From the NCBI RefSeq assembly GCF_019175285.1, contig NC_056523.1, positions 188,104,772-188,168,771 on the forward strand: a stretch of 64,000 nt of DNA, written 5' to 3'. The position numbers and the translations under genes are program-made. Origin of the DNA: Sceloporus undulatus (lineage: Eukaryota; Chordata; Lepidosauria; Squamata; Phrynosomatidae). The number at the start of each line of letters is the position of its first letter. The stretch's first letter is position 1. Shown here in pieces: positions 41,958 through 55,300 of the stretch. The notes below the pieces were generated by a model that was given only the letters and a program-made list of their open reading frames with translations, did not search any database and was not told where the DNA came from.

Positions 41958-43376
41958 ATGGGGATATATATTGATCAGAAGCGAGCAATAGACATCCCCA
42001 TCCATGATAAAGGAGACACAAGAGACTGCAGCACCTATAGGATTGTAGTAATTATCTCCCATGCAAGCAAAATTACACTGTGCACATATGGAGAGAGAAA
42101 TGCCAGAGGTTCAAGCAGGGTTCAGGAAAGGAAGAGGCACTAGAGACCAAATTGTAAACATATGATGGCTAATGGAGCACACAAGGCATTCCAATAGAAA
42201 GCATGTGCTTTATAGACTATAGCAAAGCCTTTGGCTGCCTAAATCATGAAAGGCTATAGAACATCCTTAGAGACATTGGGAGAGCCAAACATCTGATAGT
42301 CCTGATGAGGGATCTGTACTCAGGACAAGAGGCTACTGTCAGAACAAAACATGGAGAAACAGAATGGTTCCCATTTGGCAAAGGGGTCAGACAAGGCTGT
42401 ATCTTATCACCCTACCTATTCAACTTATATGCAGAACATATTGTAAGGAAAGCAGGCTTGGACACCAGAAGAGTGAAAATAGGAGGAAGGAATATCAACA
42501 ATCTAAGATACGCAGATGACACACCATAGTACTAGCAGAGAACATCACAGACCTGAAACACCTACTAGGGAAGATCAGGGAAGAAAGTGCAAAGCCAGGC
42601 TTAATGTTGAACATAAAGAAAACAATAATGACCACTGAGGACCTACACACACTCAATCCAGACCAGTGATTTCCAAACTTTAGTCCTCCGGATGTTCACT
42701 TTCCAGAAGCCCCAGCCTGCATGACCAAAAGTCAGGAATTCTGGGGGCTAAAACCAAAATGTCTGGAGGGCCAAAGTTTGGGAAACAATTAAGAAATTGA
42801 AATAGTTAAGAGTCAAACGTTGATCAGGATGAAGACTTGCAGTCAAGAAATCAGAAGACGAGGAATGGGGAGGGCAGCCATGAAAGAACGAGAAAAGATC
42901 CTAACATGTAAAGACATACAACTGAGCACAAAAGTTAGAATCATACAAGCCATTGTAGTCCCTATCACCATGTATGTATGTATGCGAGAGCTGAACAGTT
43001 AAAATAATAGGAAGAAAATCAACTCATTTGAGATGTGGTGATAGAGAAGAGTGTTGAGGATCCCATGGACAGCCAAAAGGACAAACAAATGGGTCCTAGA
43101 GCAGATCGACCGGAAAGCTCCCTGAAAGCCAAGATGACTAAGTCAAGGCTGTTGTACTTTGGCCACATCATGAGAAAGGAGGACTCATAGGAAAAGACAA
43201 TCATGCTAGGAAAGGTGGAGGGTAGTAGAGAGAAAGGAAGACCATAAACCAGACTCAGAGAGGTCACAGGCCTGCATTTGCAGGACCTGAACAGAACAGA
43301 GCAAGACACTTGCAAATGTCTCATCTCCAACGTCGCCAGGAGTTGACTCAGGGTTGACTTGAGGGCAGTTAACAAC
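41958..43376 (+). mobile_element. RTE-BovB LINE, long 3' half
   Basis: Translation shows GWYSGQEATV-like text, then GETEWFPFGKGVRQGCILSP, YLFNLYAEHIVRKAGLD, IGGRNINNLRYADDT (the RT catalytic YADD box), TKVRIIQAIVVPITMY and MLGKVEG. Several stops and shifts show it is dead. A hAT MITE splits it at 42664-42790. Overall it is better preserved than 2636-4562. Confidence 0.9.
42664..42790. mobile_element. hAT MITE (CAGTGATTTCCAAACTTTAGTCC) in BovB
   Basis: CCAAACTTTAGTCCTCCGGA at the left is mirrored by TCTGGAGGGCCAAAGTTTGG at the right. The interior has CAGGAATTCTGGGGGC. The right tip and target duplication are unclear. Confidence 0.75.
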
Positions 43377-43386
43377 AAACAAAAGC

Positions 43387-43505
43387 TTCCAAAATCCACC
43401 AAACAGTGATACCTTTATTTGACCAACCCAAATGCACAAAATTCATGACCCAAGCTTTTAAAGCTCCATTGGCTTCTTCATCAGGCAAAAGTGTTTTAAA
43501 AAAAT
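43387..43505 (-). repeat. Retroelement-like 3' tail repeat (CCTGATGAAG family), copy 2
   Basis: The minus strand reads GCCTGATGAAGAAGCCAATG, then AAAAGCTTGGGTCATG and GTCAAATAAAGGTATCACTG. A partial plus-strand copy lies close by at 43565-43690, forming an inverted pair. Confidence 0.6.
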
Positions 43506-43564
43506 CATACAGCAGGGGAAAAAATAAAAATAAAATGAGGATGTTAGTCCCAGACCTGCATTTT

Positions 43565-43690
43565 CTCAAGGTGTTGTTGTTGCGTTGTTCTATGAGGGGT
43601 ATCTATATATTTTGTTCATTTTGACTGGTCGAATACAGATATTGCTGTTCTGTGGATTTTGGATGTCATTGTACGTTGCTATATGGCCAA
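43565..43690 (+). repeat. Partial copy of the same tail repeat, plus strand
   Basis: TTTTGTTCATTTTGACTGGTC and TGTGGATTTTGGATGTCATTG match the distal part of copies 1 and 2. Confidence 0.5.
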
Positions 43691-44815
43691 CACGGTTGTC
43701 CCTGAATATGTTCCCTAAAAGCTTGTTTAAAATGAAGGGAGGGGGAGGGAAAACATATTAGATCCGGCTTTAGTTAGAACATTTTCAGCCTGCTGCCTTG
43801 TAATGGATGGGTTTTTTAAAAAGCGGCGGCGGCAGCATCAACATAAACCTCAAATAGCAGCAAGCAGCATTAACCTGTTAGTATGCCTTGTTTAATAGGA
43901 TTAGGGGGTACTGTGTCATCTGATTGGAGGGAGCCTGCCTTCGTCCTAAATGCAAGATTAATACTCCGTTAGCAGTCATTTGGCCAAAAAAGAAAAAACA
44001 AACCCAGGAGGGAGGCAAACCCACCCTTGTTGCCTGATTGGTTGGGTCAAAAACTCCAGTGCACCCACACATTCTCTGAATGGGATTAAGGAGCAATGCA
44101 CCAGATTATATCCTCATCCTTTTATTTGATTGGGCAATTTAGGGCCTTCTATCCTCCGGTTGATGAGATTGGGAGGCATTTTTGCCTCACGAGGATTATG
44201 GATTCACTTGTATCAATTAAATGCACTTAAACTAGGGGCTTTCCTTCTTTGCTGAAACAGAAGGAAAGCGGATTAGAATTCTAGGAAATGGGTATAGCTC
44301 CCATAGGAATTTTAGAGTTTGGGGGTGCAGATCTCTTAATTCAAGGGAAGAGGAGCTGGGAAGTGTGAGTGTGTATGTGTGGGTTAACTTTGTGTGCATT
44401 TCCACACAAAACCAGCTCCTAATCTCCTAAACCATTCTGTTGCAGCAGGGACTTCAGTCACTTTGCAATCATCAAGAGGTTTGGCTCTCATCTCCCGAGG
44501 ACTGAAACTCATTTGTTTGAACCAGGAATCATGCGGTGACAGCTCCCTAAGAAAAATATAAAGTCCTTTATTACTTTTTATGTTATAAAAATATATTACA
44601 TGAACGATGAACCTCAAGATAGTAGTGGTTTAAAAGAAAGATATGTCGTACTAAACACACAGACACACTACAGAATATAACTGTAAAGACAATACTTTGT
44701 CTCTTTTTCTACATTTCAGATAAAGAAATGTTTGTTTTTAAATCGTGGGGTGGGCAATGCACGTCTTTCAAGATATTGTAGGATTGCAACTCCCAAAATT
44801 CTTCACCATATGCTA
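43691..44815. other. Intergenic, nothing recognised
   Basis: No gene, and no repeat other than scattered short ones, was recognised. Confidence 0.4.
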
Positions 44816-45016
44816 TACTGATGGTGGCGAACCTATGGCACGGGTGCCAGAGGGGGCACTCAGAACCCTCTCTGTGGGCATGCGCACCATCACCCCAGTA
44901 TAGAGTTCCCCAGAGTTAGTACCTAGAAAGCCAGAGGAATGCAGCACTTTGCAACAATTAAGTGGGTTTTGGGTTGCAGCTTGGGCACTTGGTCTCTAAA
45001 AGGTTCACCATCACTG
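44816..45016. mobile_element. hAT MITE (TGATGGTGGCGAACCTATGGCAC)
   Basis: ATGGTGGCGAACCTATGGCA at the left and AGGTTCACCATCACTG at the right are inverted ends. The interior has the typical GGTGCCAGAGG and CTTGGTCTCTAAAAGG. The target duplication is unclear. Confidence 0.75.
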
Positions 45017-45959
45017 GTTAGGACTAATGGGAGTTACAGACCAATAGCATCTGGAGAGCTGTGCTTTGCCCACTTTTGTGGACTAAACTGGAGCAAAGTT
45101 TCTAGTTTTAAAAAATCATATTACATGAGCCAATCATCAGAACAATATAATTATCTCAGTGGTACCACCCAACAATTGCAATGTTTTGTACATGCTGAGT
45201 GTTTGTAATGCAATCAATCTCTGTACCTTTTGCATTTAAGTTTCTACTGACATTGCTGTTTACTATTCCTGGTCCCATATGTACATATTCCTGTAATTAG
45301 CTTTAGCATTTATATAGCCAATGAAGTGGTTTAATCAACAAACGCCTACAGTAATAGCCTTGTAAATCAGCAAGGTTTTGTAAGATCCTTTCAAGGGTAA
45401 AAGCTATCATAACCTATCTCAGGAAAACAGTCAAGAATCTTGTGATATTCTGAAAACTACCAATTTTACTTGGCATGAACTTTCCAGTGCTTTACATTGT
45501 TCCAGCTCACAAAAAACTCTAGGCCTCTAGGTTTTGGATTCTCATTCCCATCAGCCTTAGCCAGCATGACTAGAGGGGTAGTGATGATGGGGGTTAGAGT
45601 CCAACAGCCTTAGGAAGGCTACAGGTTTCTCATTCTTGATATATTGAAAGAAGCTCAAAGCCAGTAAAATCTCCACTCCAGATAAGCATTTGAAGTTTCT
45701 TGGAGCCTTATTTTTTTGTCCAGAAAAGAGCCAGAGGATGTGTTTCCCTATTGCTTAGCAAACTAAATTGATTAAATGAACCCGGGCTGCTATAAATGCT
45801 CTTCCTATTGGACTGCATAGATAAGTGCATGTTCATGGGATAAACTAAGCCTGCCCTGTTTTTATAGACACTGAGCTATTCTTAAATATATCCTTCCATA
45901 CCATATTAACTGAGAACATCATCTTGGCAAAATGTAGACCTGTAACATATTTTTCTTTC
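45017..45959. other. Intergenic, nothing recognised
   Basis: Only short fragments of ACTCCCATCA-type MITE text (about 45540-45620) were seen. Confidence 0.4.
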
Positions 45960-46100
45960 TCCTGTAAGGTTTTTAACATCTTTGCCTGATGAAGAAGCCA
46001 GTGCAGCTCTGAAAGCTTGCATCATGTATTTTGTATCTTTTGGTTGCGCCAATAAAGGTATCACTGTTTTGGTGATTTTGGATGCTATTGTACATTACAT
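45960..46100 (+). repeat. Retroelement-like 3' tail repeat (CCTGATGAAG family), copy 3
   Basis: GCCTGATGAAGAAGCCAGTG, CTGAAAGCTTGCATCATG and GCCAATAAAGGTATCACTG follow the same order as copies 1 and 2. Confidence 0.6.
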
Positions 46101-47386
46101 AACCACTGGCACAAAGAGGGTCAAGGGTCTGATGGCAAAGGTGGGCTGCAACTCCCATCATCCTTCACTATTGGCTAGTGTTCGTGGGATTTGCAGTCAA
46201 CATTGTCTGGAGGGCTAAAAGTTGCCCACTTCTGTCACTAGGCAAAAATAGCATGTTCTTCACACTTAAAAAAATAAGCTTGCTCAAATTGACCAATTTT
46301 ACACTGAATAAAAAGCAGCAGGACCCCAGTTCCAAACATGCTTCTCATCTACAGCAACAACCCATGCATTTTTTCCTGCTCCAAATTTCAGGCTTCTGCC
46401 CTCTACCCCCTTCACCTTGCTGATGCTATTAGCAGCAAATGGCACCAATGGGAGCAAATATCAGCTGAGCAGTGTCATATAGTCTTAATTCATCTCAGGA
46501 GCATATTCTGGGTCAGAGGCCAACTGCTCTCTCTTTAGCATTAAAAATGGATAGTTTGAGCATGTTTTTAAAAGAAATGTAAATAATGCAATGTAGTTAA
46601 GTGCAAAAAAACACAGGCATGCCAGGAGTCCAGGTGGAAGTGCTGCCCCCCTACTGGATGATGCTCCTATTACAGAAGACAGCTGCTCCTATAGGACTTG
46701 CCATTCTGCTGTCTGCCATCTTAAGTTTGTGGTCCTCAAGCTTTGACCTAAAGAAGCCACATGTCAAGAAGGAAGAGGATGAAAACAAGCAGGCAGAGAG
46801 GGGGGGAACAATGGGCAGAAAGTTGCTGGAAGATTTTTGCATTCTCTTTCCCCCTTTTAAGATAGATAGGGATTTCCTGCATGCAAACTCCTCTCATTCA
46901 AACAAACAATGTGATTTAAGTCACTCTTCCTTTGGGATTAACAGATATTGTGTCTCAAGATTTTCAGATGAACTGCATGTTTTCCATCTTCTTCATCTCT
47001 CACCTTTCTTTGGAAACCTAGTGAGACAAAGATTTCTTTTTACCCGAACAATTCACTAGATAGGATATAGCCTTTATGTATATATAAAGCCATTAGTAAA
47101 CTTTTGTTTTAAACTACAAACTACGTGTTCATTGTTTTTAAGTCAGTCTCAGTTCTTAGGGAAGCACAGTTAGACAAAGGCACACTTCTGCTACTCTGCT
47201 GATTTAAAGCTAGACCCTAACAGGCTTGGCTTTGACATTTTTGACATTTCAATATATTTGTTTCCTTACTATAGGCTGAAATCTTAGGAAACTTAAATTA
47301 TTCTACAAAAGTGACTGCCTAGATTATTCTGCATCTGCTACAGCAGGAGACAGCAACTGCAGTAACCCTAGTGCAATATAGCCTTG
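46101..47386. other. Intergenic, nothing recognised
   Basis: A 152-codon ORF (46601-47059) has no recognisable domain and is treated as chance. Confidence 0.4.
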
Positions 47387-47581
47387 GTCCAGGCCTCGGA
47401 GGTAGAGAGGAACTGCTGGACCTCTTACCCTTTCCCGCCACCACTCCCTTCTCCTTCTGTGTCATGTCTTTTTAGATTGTAAGCCCGAGGGCAGGGAACC
47501 GTCTAACTAAAAAGATTGCATGTACAGCGCTGTGTAAATTTACAGCGCTTCATAAATAAAGGTTAATAATAATAAATAATA
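47387..47581 (+). repeat. Non-LTR retroposon tail, AAT-ended family
   Basis: It reads GGTCCAGGCCTCGGAGG…TAGATTGTAAGCCCGAGGGC, then TGTACAGCGCTGTGTAAA and an AATAATAAT tail. This is the sense copy of 17139-17400. Confidence 0.7.
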
Positions 47582-48459
47582 AAAGTGTTGAATGGGAGCA
47601 CAGGACAGAGGCAAGATCAATGCTTTAGTCTCAGCTTGGCATACCTTGCCAGTTTGTTGTTGTGAGGAAGAGTCACATATTTCCACCTTAAGCTTCTTGA
47701 AGGAAAGGTGGGATATAGTAGTATCTAATAGATTACTAATAAGCACTGTGGTCCTCCAGATGTGGTTGGATTCCGGTTCCTTTCAGCCTTTCCCAGCATT
47801 GCTAATGATGCAGGATGATAGGATTCTATGAAGGATGGTGGCAAAACCTGGAGGGCCACAGATCCTTCACCCGATCAAAGCTGATAAGATTACAGCAAGT
47901 GCTTCACATTCTCCAGATGTTTTTCTACTGCAGCTGCCATCTTTCTTCACCATTGGCTAGTCTAGCTAGAGCTGATGAGAATTACAGGCGACCTCTCCTC
48001 ACAAACATCTGGAGTTACCCACCCCTGAGATACATGGTAGAGGGAAAGTCTGTGCCCGTGGATTAACCTGTGGCATAAACTGGGAGGATTAAGAGAACAT
48101 GAATCAATCAGTTGAAGGGTATGTGTGCAGTAGAAGCTGTGGTTTAAAATTCTATTGTTAGTTGGGAATAATCATTGAATCAGTTGCATTTACCTATGTG
48201 TTGATTCAGCATTCAACGGCTCTAAACTACTTGGAACTAACTGGCAAGACTCCAACCTACATAGGATGATTCATGTTGCAAAATCAAATAAGAACAGCTT
48301 TACTTTTGCTCCATTCTTTTTTAATCACTTGGTATACGCTGAAATGTTGGGTGCGGGCCTTCAGTAAAGCAAAAATAGATGTCATTTTTGTAAGTGTGTG
48401 ATTCTTGGCAACAAGTTTCTTCACAGGAGAGGGATGTGCCTCCATTTAGAACAACAACA
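47582..48459. other. Intergenic, nothing recognised
   Basis: It lies between the LINE tail and the FAM3A 3' end. No gene was seen. Confidence 0.4.
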
Positions 48460-49301
48460 AGTCTCAATGGTTGTGTACACACTTTATTGGAGATGTTGTA
48501 AAGCAACAAGGATTTTCAAAAGGAAAATACTCGGCTTCGATTCTCTTCACTGCAACATATAATGAAATGTGTTGGGAAAAAGCAAGGGACTCAGATCCCT
48601 CACCTCTCCCTGCCACAAATGAACCGCCAACATGACCTTTCCAGAAACAACATCTAGGCATCTCTCAAGAGTTGTCCAAAAGTACCAAAAAACCGGGGTG
48701 TGTTTGTGGTGGCAGAGAGGTCAAGCTGAGACAAAGAAACAAGGACAGGAAAAGAGTGGTTCCTTAAGCAAATGGGTGGGATCAGGTATTGTTTCCTACT
48801 TTGGACTTTTAGCCTATCAGTGTCACCCCACCTCCCAATTTTACTCCTGGGGGTAATGTGGACCTTGTGCATTTTTGTTGGCAGGAGGGGAGTGGGGTTC
48901 TTCACTTAAGCTTTAATACATCACAGTGGAAAGAAAACCACATAAATAAACCAACTTTGTCCAATCTGAGTTCCTGAGCCAATATTTCCAGACAAGGGCA
49001 TGAATTTGTTCTCCAAATCCATTTGAAGAGAATAAAGGAAAATAATTATTTCCTCCCTCCAGGAGAGAAAATAAGGCACATAGGGAAGGTTGGCAGGGCA
49101 CAGGGTTATATAATAGGAGGTCATCCAGAGATACAGTCCTACAATACCCCACTTCCCAGGGTTTGGGCCAGACATGTCCTTCAGAAAGAAAAAACTGGAT
49201 TGCCTGGCTAAGGCAAAAGACAAGGACAACAAACAGCTGTCACTGCAAGGGAAGACGAGATCAGGAAGAGACCTTGGAGAGTCTGAAGAAAGAAATCCTC
49301 A
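48460..49301 (-). terminator. FAM3A: FAM3A 3' UTR with poly(A) signal
   Basis: The minus-strand AATAAA at 48483-48488 is followed by GTGTGTACAC, a GU-rich downstream element. That gives a 3' UTR of about 0.8 kb. An ATTAAA variant at about 48909-48914 could give a shorter form. Confidence 0.65.
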
Positions 49302-49397
49302 CTAGACATCTGCAGTTCGCTGTGGGATGCAGCCCTCCATCTCAAGTGCTTCAGGCCAGCCTTCATACTTGTTAGAACTCTTGCTATTCTTGACGTG
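49302..49397 (-). CDS. FAM3A: FAM3A coding exon 9 (terminal)
   Basis: TTTTTTTACAG precedes [20 protein letters not shown], then [11 protein letters not shown] and TAG. The last five residues differ from human RRSTAS. Confidence 0.95.
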   Translation of the reverse strand, partial: HVKNSKSSNKYEGWPEALEMEGCIPQRTADV

Positions 49398-52300
49398 CTG
49401 TAAAAAAACAAAAAAGGGTGGCATTCATGTGAGTGTCTCACATTCTTCTGTGTCTATCTCTGGTCCCTTCACTATTTGTTTTGGGATTTTCTCTGAGCCA
49501 AACAAACTCCACAAGAGATATTTTCAAGTTGGTGTCAAAGGACCACCATATGTTTCTGAGGAAAGAAGGTTCACTACCTGCTCAAAGGGACTCTTGTCTT
49601 GCACCCCTTTGGCTCCCACAAAGACCCAACTGTCTCGAAAGGCAAGGTCACGGGCAATTGTACTGCCAAGTTCCGTGAAGATTTTGCGGGTCTCTTCATT
49701 CATTCTGGAGAGGAAAAGCAGAGAAAAAAGTATGAGCCAACAGACCTTTACCCTGCATTCCTCCTGCTCCTTTCCCACTCCATCCCCCTCTTCCTTCTCT
49801 AGTTGACTGATGTCTTGGGTGGGGAATATGTGGCCTTTCAGATATTATTGGACTGTAATTCCCATCAGGCCTAGCCTGTATAGCCAATGATAAAGGACTG
49901 GGAGCATCCTTACTGTCCCTGTCTTCCAGAGCATATATCCTAAGTTATGCATACACATATACACACCCATCTTACTAGGGCACAAAATTTAGCCAGATTG
50001 CATTGATATCAGCTTGCTTCTGGGGATATACTCTCAACGCGGACCCAAAGAACTCCCACTACAGTTGCTTAAGAAGAAAGTATGTTCCCTTTTTAGAGGG
50101 GAAACAACTCCCCATGTCCACCATATGGTAAGGAATATCCCAAGAGTCGTTGTGTGGGTCACTGGATCCACCAAGTGCAATAGGAAGGAGAACTCTGGGC
50201 TTTTACCTGAAATTAACTCTTAGTGGGAGCTTGCACTCCATTACCTGATGGGCTAAGTGCCATCTACTTCAACCATGCTTCCTCCAGATGTGTTGTCTAC
50301 AATTCCCATCATCCTGATGGAGCAAGACTGTGAGTCCTATGGCTAAGGATGCTGTGAGCTGTAGTCCAACACATCTGGAGATGGCAAGGTTGGGGAAGGC
50401 TGGTCTGGTGGGCACACATACTGTATGTGTGAATACATTGGCTCAAGGAAATTTGTCATCTAGACAGGGTTGCATCTGCCATATCTACTCACAACTAAGA
50501 GCCTTTTCATGCTATACAGCATTGTGACTTCTCTTTAAATGCCACAACTGCCTCCTATGGAATCCTGGGACTGGTAGCTGAAGGCGAGACCTATGAATTC
50601 TCAACCAGAGAGCTCCCCTGGTAACTCTCTCCAAACTACAAACCCCAGAATAGGATTATGTTGTGGCAGTTAAAGTGGAATCATAGCACTATAACTGTAT
50701 ACACTCATCCCTCCACATTCACTGGGATTAGGGGTACAGGACCCCCGTGAATGTGAAAAAACTGCAAATAACAAAAACAATGTTTTTACCTGAGAGAACA
50801 TCTCTCTAGGAATCTCTAGGTGCTCCAGTGCAACTCTGTGGTCAACAGCTGCCAGACACTGACCACAGAATTGTGCTGGAGGAGCTACAAGTGTCTTGTA
50901 AAGAATGTCTAGTAAAGAATCTCTAGGTCCTTCAGTATGACATTTGGTTAAAGTTGACCATAGAGTTGCACTGGAGGACCTAGATATTGCTAGAATGAAC
51001 ATATTAATAAAATCCGTGAACAATCAAATCCACAAAAGTCAAAGCCACACATGTGGAGGGACAAGTGTAGTGTGAAAGGGCCCTAAGTGTAGTGTGAAAG
51101 GGCCTGCCTCTCAAAGTGCAAATCCCACACCCAATGGCATCACTTTTTTTGGGGGGGGGGGGGGGGGGGGAAGAGCAGGGATGAAATCTGGTTGGGCCCT
51201 CCAGAGGAGGAGTGATACCCTGTAGGGCTCTCCTCTCCCTTCATGGCAGGAGGGGCAAACACACACCCTTCCTGGCTGCTCCATCACCAGGCTGCCTCTC
51301 TGGGGAGGATGCCTGACAAAAGAGCAGCAGGAGGAGGGAACACATGCTCTACCCAAGTGAGACCCTGGCTTGTGATGCCTGCCAATATCCTGAAAAAACA
51401 GAAGCAAAACACTGCAGGAAGATTAGTTCACACCTCTAGCAAGAAATAAAAATGAGTGTGATGTCCAGAGGCTAGAATATAACTGCACAGGTTGACTGGA
51501 ACCCTGGCTGTCTGCCCATTCATAATACTCACTTTGTGGCAGGGTCATCGTAAGAGGCTACGAACACCAGCGTCCCCTCATGCAATGGCCGGATAAATTT
51601 TAACAGTTCATTCACATCTAGAGAGAGAGAGAGACACACACACTGAGGCTTCATCACAACTGTTCCTCCAAGATCACAGGAACTGAAAGCCTGGGCAGCA
51701 TGTAGGCCACAGTTCTGCACAAATGCAAGAATACTGCAGGAGGACAGGATTGGGTGCAGGATTCAGAGACATGTTTCTAGTCCTTGTGGTTGTGAGGATA
51801 TGCTTGAAACTGTGTGTAGGAATACCTGGCGCAATCTCAGGAGCCAGAGTGGAGACTAAATACTTATCCCAAGGGTTGGAGGTACAGCCTATATGATAAA
51901 GCGGTAGAGGGGGAAAAGAAAGAAAAGAAAAGAAAAGAAAAGAAAAGAAAAAAAGAAAAGAAATGCAGATGTAATGGAATACAAGAAGAGAAATGTACAA
52001 GTGTGCTCAATTTGTGCAATTTAATTTTGCAAGCAAATATGATATCTTACTACACCATCAAAATGATGTGCCTTCTGGGTTTCCTAATATTACAGGTGCC
52101 CTTGGAACAGAGCCTAGAAAAGTTACTTTTTTGGATCAAAGCACCTCAAATCTCCTTGCACATATAAAGATGTTGGCTGCTGTAAACATATTTTTTCCAA
52201 ATTCTGCATGTGAGGAACTCACATGTAGGGGCAACTGCACTTGATCCTCTGCTTATCTCAGACCTCACGTTCCCTTCCTGAGCTCAGGAGATAATGTGTG

Positions 52301-55300
52301 GCCTGTGGAGGAGTGGATGGGAGTGGGCTACTTCAATTTCTTACTTATTTAATCTTACTTATTTTATTTTTTGTTTCAATACACATTTTATATATAGGAT
52401 AGGAATCATGCAACTTCTCCAGATGTTGCTAGATTGCAGCTCTCAGCATTCTTCACCAATGGTCATGTTGGCATGGACTAATGTTGTTGCACAAAGTCCA
52501 CAAAGATGGGGCTGCTTGGGGAAGGGGCATAACTCCTAAACTATTCAGGTAACAAGAAAAAAAATTCTATACAGTTAACCTTACATACATTTAATTTTGT
52601 TACAGCCCCCACTAATCATATACCATTCCTGGCCATAAAGCACACCTCTATCACTGTTTCTTGGCTTAAGCAACATCCAAGTTTGTTATGAGGATAAAAA
52701 GAATAGGGGAGTAGAGGGACGGGGATTCACTTCCAAGGCTGTAGAGAGGGCTCTGCATGTTATTCGAAGCACAGCCCTGTCTCCCCTGCCCAGTAGGCAC
52801 CTCACAACATCTGCACCAACACCCGATCACACAATGAACTGGCATCACCACATGGCTTCCTAGTTCAGCACAACCATGTGTTAATCTTTACTGAGCCATT
52901 CCTCCATCTCTTGGCCCGCTGACTGGGTCAAGCTCTCTTTAGAGCTTGGAAAGATTGTTTTTGGGACTGCATCTCCCACCAATCCCTAACCTGGCTGAAG
53001 GATGTTGGGAGCAATAGCTCAAATAAGTAACTTCCCCAAGCTATACCCATTCTTCCCATACAGCTTCTACCTTTCCTAAATCATTCCATATCATGTAAGG
53101 TGGCCCATGCCCTAAGATTATCTTCAGGATATGTCAAATACTCTCCTGCATGGAATACCTCTTCCTCAGGAAAACTTCATCCAGAGAGCCTTTGCCTTAC
53201 TGGGGTACCTAACTACTGCCACACAAAAAACTCACCTCCTGCCCACATGTCAAAGTACTTGGCATCAATCAGGTCTCCGTTCACCCCTGCAAAACAGAGC
53301 CAAACAGCATTAGACCTTAGTACTGTTGTTGTGTGCCTTCAGGTAATTTCTGACTTATGGCGACCCTAATACAAACACATCACAAGATTTGGCAAGATTT
53401 GTTGAGATGGGGATTTGCCTCTGCCTCCCTCTAAAGCAGAGAGAGCACGACTTGTCCAAGGTCAACTAGTGAGCTTCCATAACTGAGCTGGTATTTGAGC
53501 CCTGGTTTCCAGAGTCATAATCCAATGTTCAAACCACTACACCACACTGGCTCTTCCTAGTGCTGTAGGTTGATGTACAAACTATCACTGAAATTGCACA
53601 ACTCACCATTCACCAGTGCAACATTTAGGCCCCGGCCAACGTTGTTCTTTACACTGCTCATTAGCCTGAAAAAATGATCAAGGCAAGTCAGAAACAGGCA
53701 TGGAGAGATTCCTTAGCAAAGCAACAGCTAGTGTGGGGTTAAGAGTGTTGTACTGGAAGAGACAAAGCCAATGAGACAATGGCTTCCTGACATACTAGAC
53801 ACACTTCAACACTACCTGACTCTATCCTCATGGGGTTTCCCTACATTCATCTATTCCCCTCACCACAGGCTAGTCCCATTGCAAAACTGGATCTGCCAGT
53901 TCATCTCATGTACAAAGGCTAGTTTCCAATGCCTTTGTGCACTTATGACCATCGTTGAAACTGGACCTGCAACTTCATTTTCATACATAAAGGATTTGTA
54001 ATTTGAATTGACATCCTCACATATCAATGACATATATATGTCTGTGCCTGGCTTCCACTCCACCAAATGTATCTCAGGAAGTAAACTGAAGTCTATGAAA
54101 GCTCATGCTGCCAATTTATTTCTTTCAGTTAGTCTCAAAGGTGTTCTCTAAGTACTCTTTCATATTAGTTATAGTGTTATGATTCCACTTTAACTGTTGT
54201 GGCAGCATCCCACAGAATCTTGAGATTTGCAGTTTAGGAAGGGGCATTCAGAATTCTCAACTAGAGAGCTCCTCTGGTGCCTCTGACCAAATTACAAACC
54301 CCAGGATTCCTTAGGATGCCGCCATGGAGGTTAAAGTGGTATAATTGTGTAGGGTGACAGGGCTCCAGGTTCTAGAGATACAAAATTCTCTACCCCACCC
54401 CACCCCCGCTTCTATTTGCTTGACCTACCTCACAAGGTTGTCATTGGGAGGTTGAGGAGTTAGGTATTTTATCTTGAGCTCATTGAAGAAAAAGAGGAAT
54501 AGCAATGTAACACATTTTTAAAGACACTTTGCCCTGAAAAAGTTTCAATCCCCTGGAATATGGAATTGGGCCTGAATAAAGGGATACAGCTCATGAACGT
54601 TATCTTGCCACCTCTAGTCAGGAAGGTTTGACACTGGGGTTTTCTGAACCAGACACCTGGCTGTTCTGTCTTCATTGTCAGTGACTCACATTTTATCCTC
54701 AAGGCAGATCTTGGGCCCAATGACGTTCGCTGCACCACTTGTAATCCGGAAGGCCAAGGAGTTCTCTGGGCAGGCCCGAGGAAGGCCGCACTTATACTTC
54801 TTGGGCCTGGATTCTAAGAAGATGGCAAAGATTAGAAGATCGCAAGATCCCAAAAAACTCCTTGTACCCACTGATCCAAATGGGATGGTCTCTACTTTTT
54901 GTTGCACTGATGTTAAAGTGGGGGGACAGACAGGATACTATTCTGACAATATCCTATACTAATGTGATCCTATAAATATCTACACTGATGAATTATTCTG
55001 AAGTAACTCCTACTGGTTCCATTGATGTCTTCTTTGTAGAAGAATGTGCATAAATATGCATAAAACTGCAGCCTTTGTCATGGCTGCCTAAGATAAACAG
55101 CAGTGACAACTGGGGCCCTGCAGACGGTGTTGGACTGTAGCTCCCATTAGTCCTAGCCAGGACAGCCCATAGTGAGAGTTCACAGCCCAGCAACATCTAG
55201 AGGACTACAAGGTGGCCATGTCCTAATCCACATCCCCCTCACCCCACCCCCAATATTAAAATCCTGCCAGTCTTAACCATTTCAAATATGTCTGCCTAGA

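Noticed and set aside
46601-47059. 152-codon plus-strand ORF
   Set aside because: No domain, splice context or promoter; composition is that of translated noncoding DNA.
49327-49806. 159-codon plus-strand ORF
   Set aside because: It is antisense to FAM3A exons 8-9 and their intron, with no family match.
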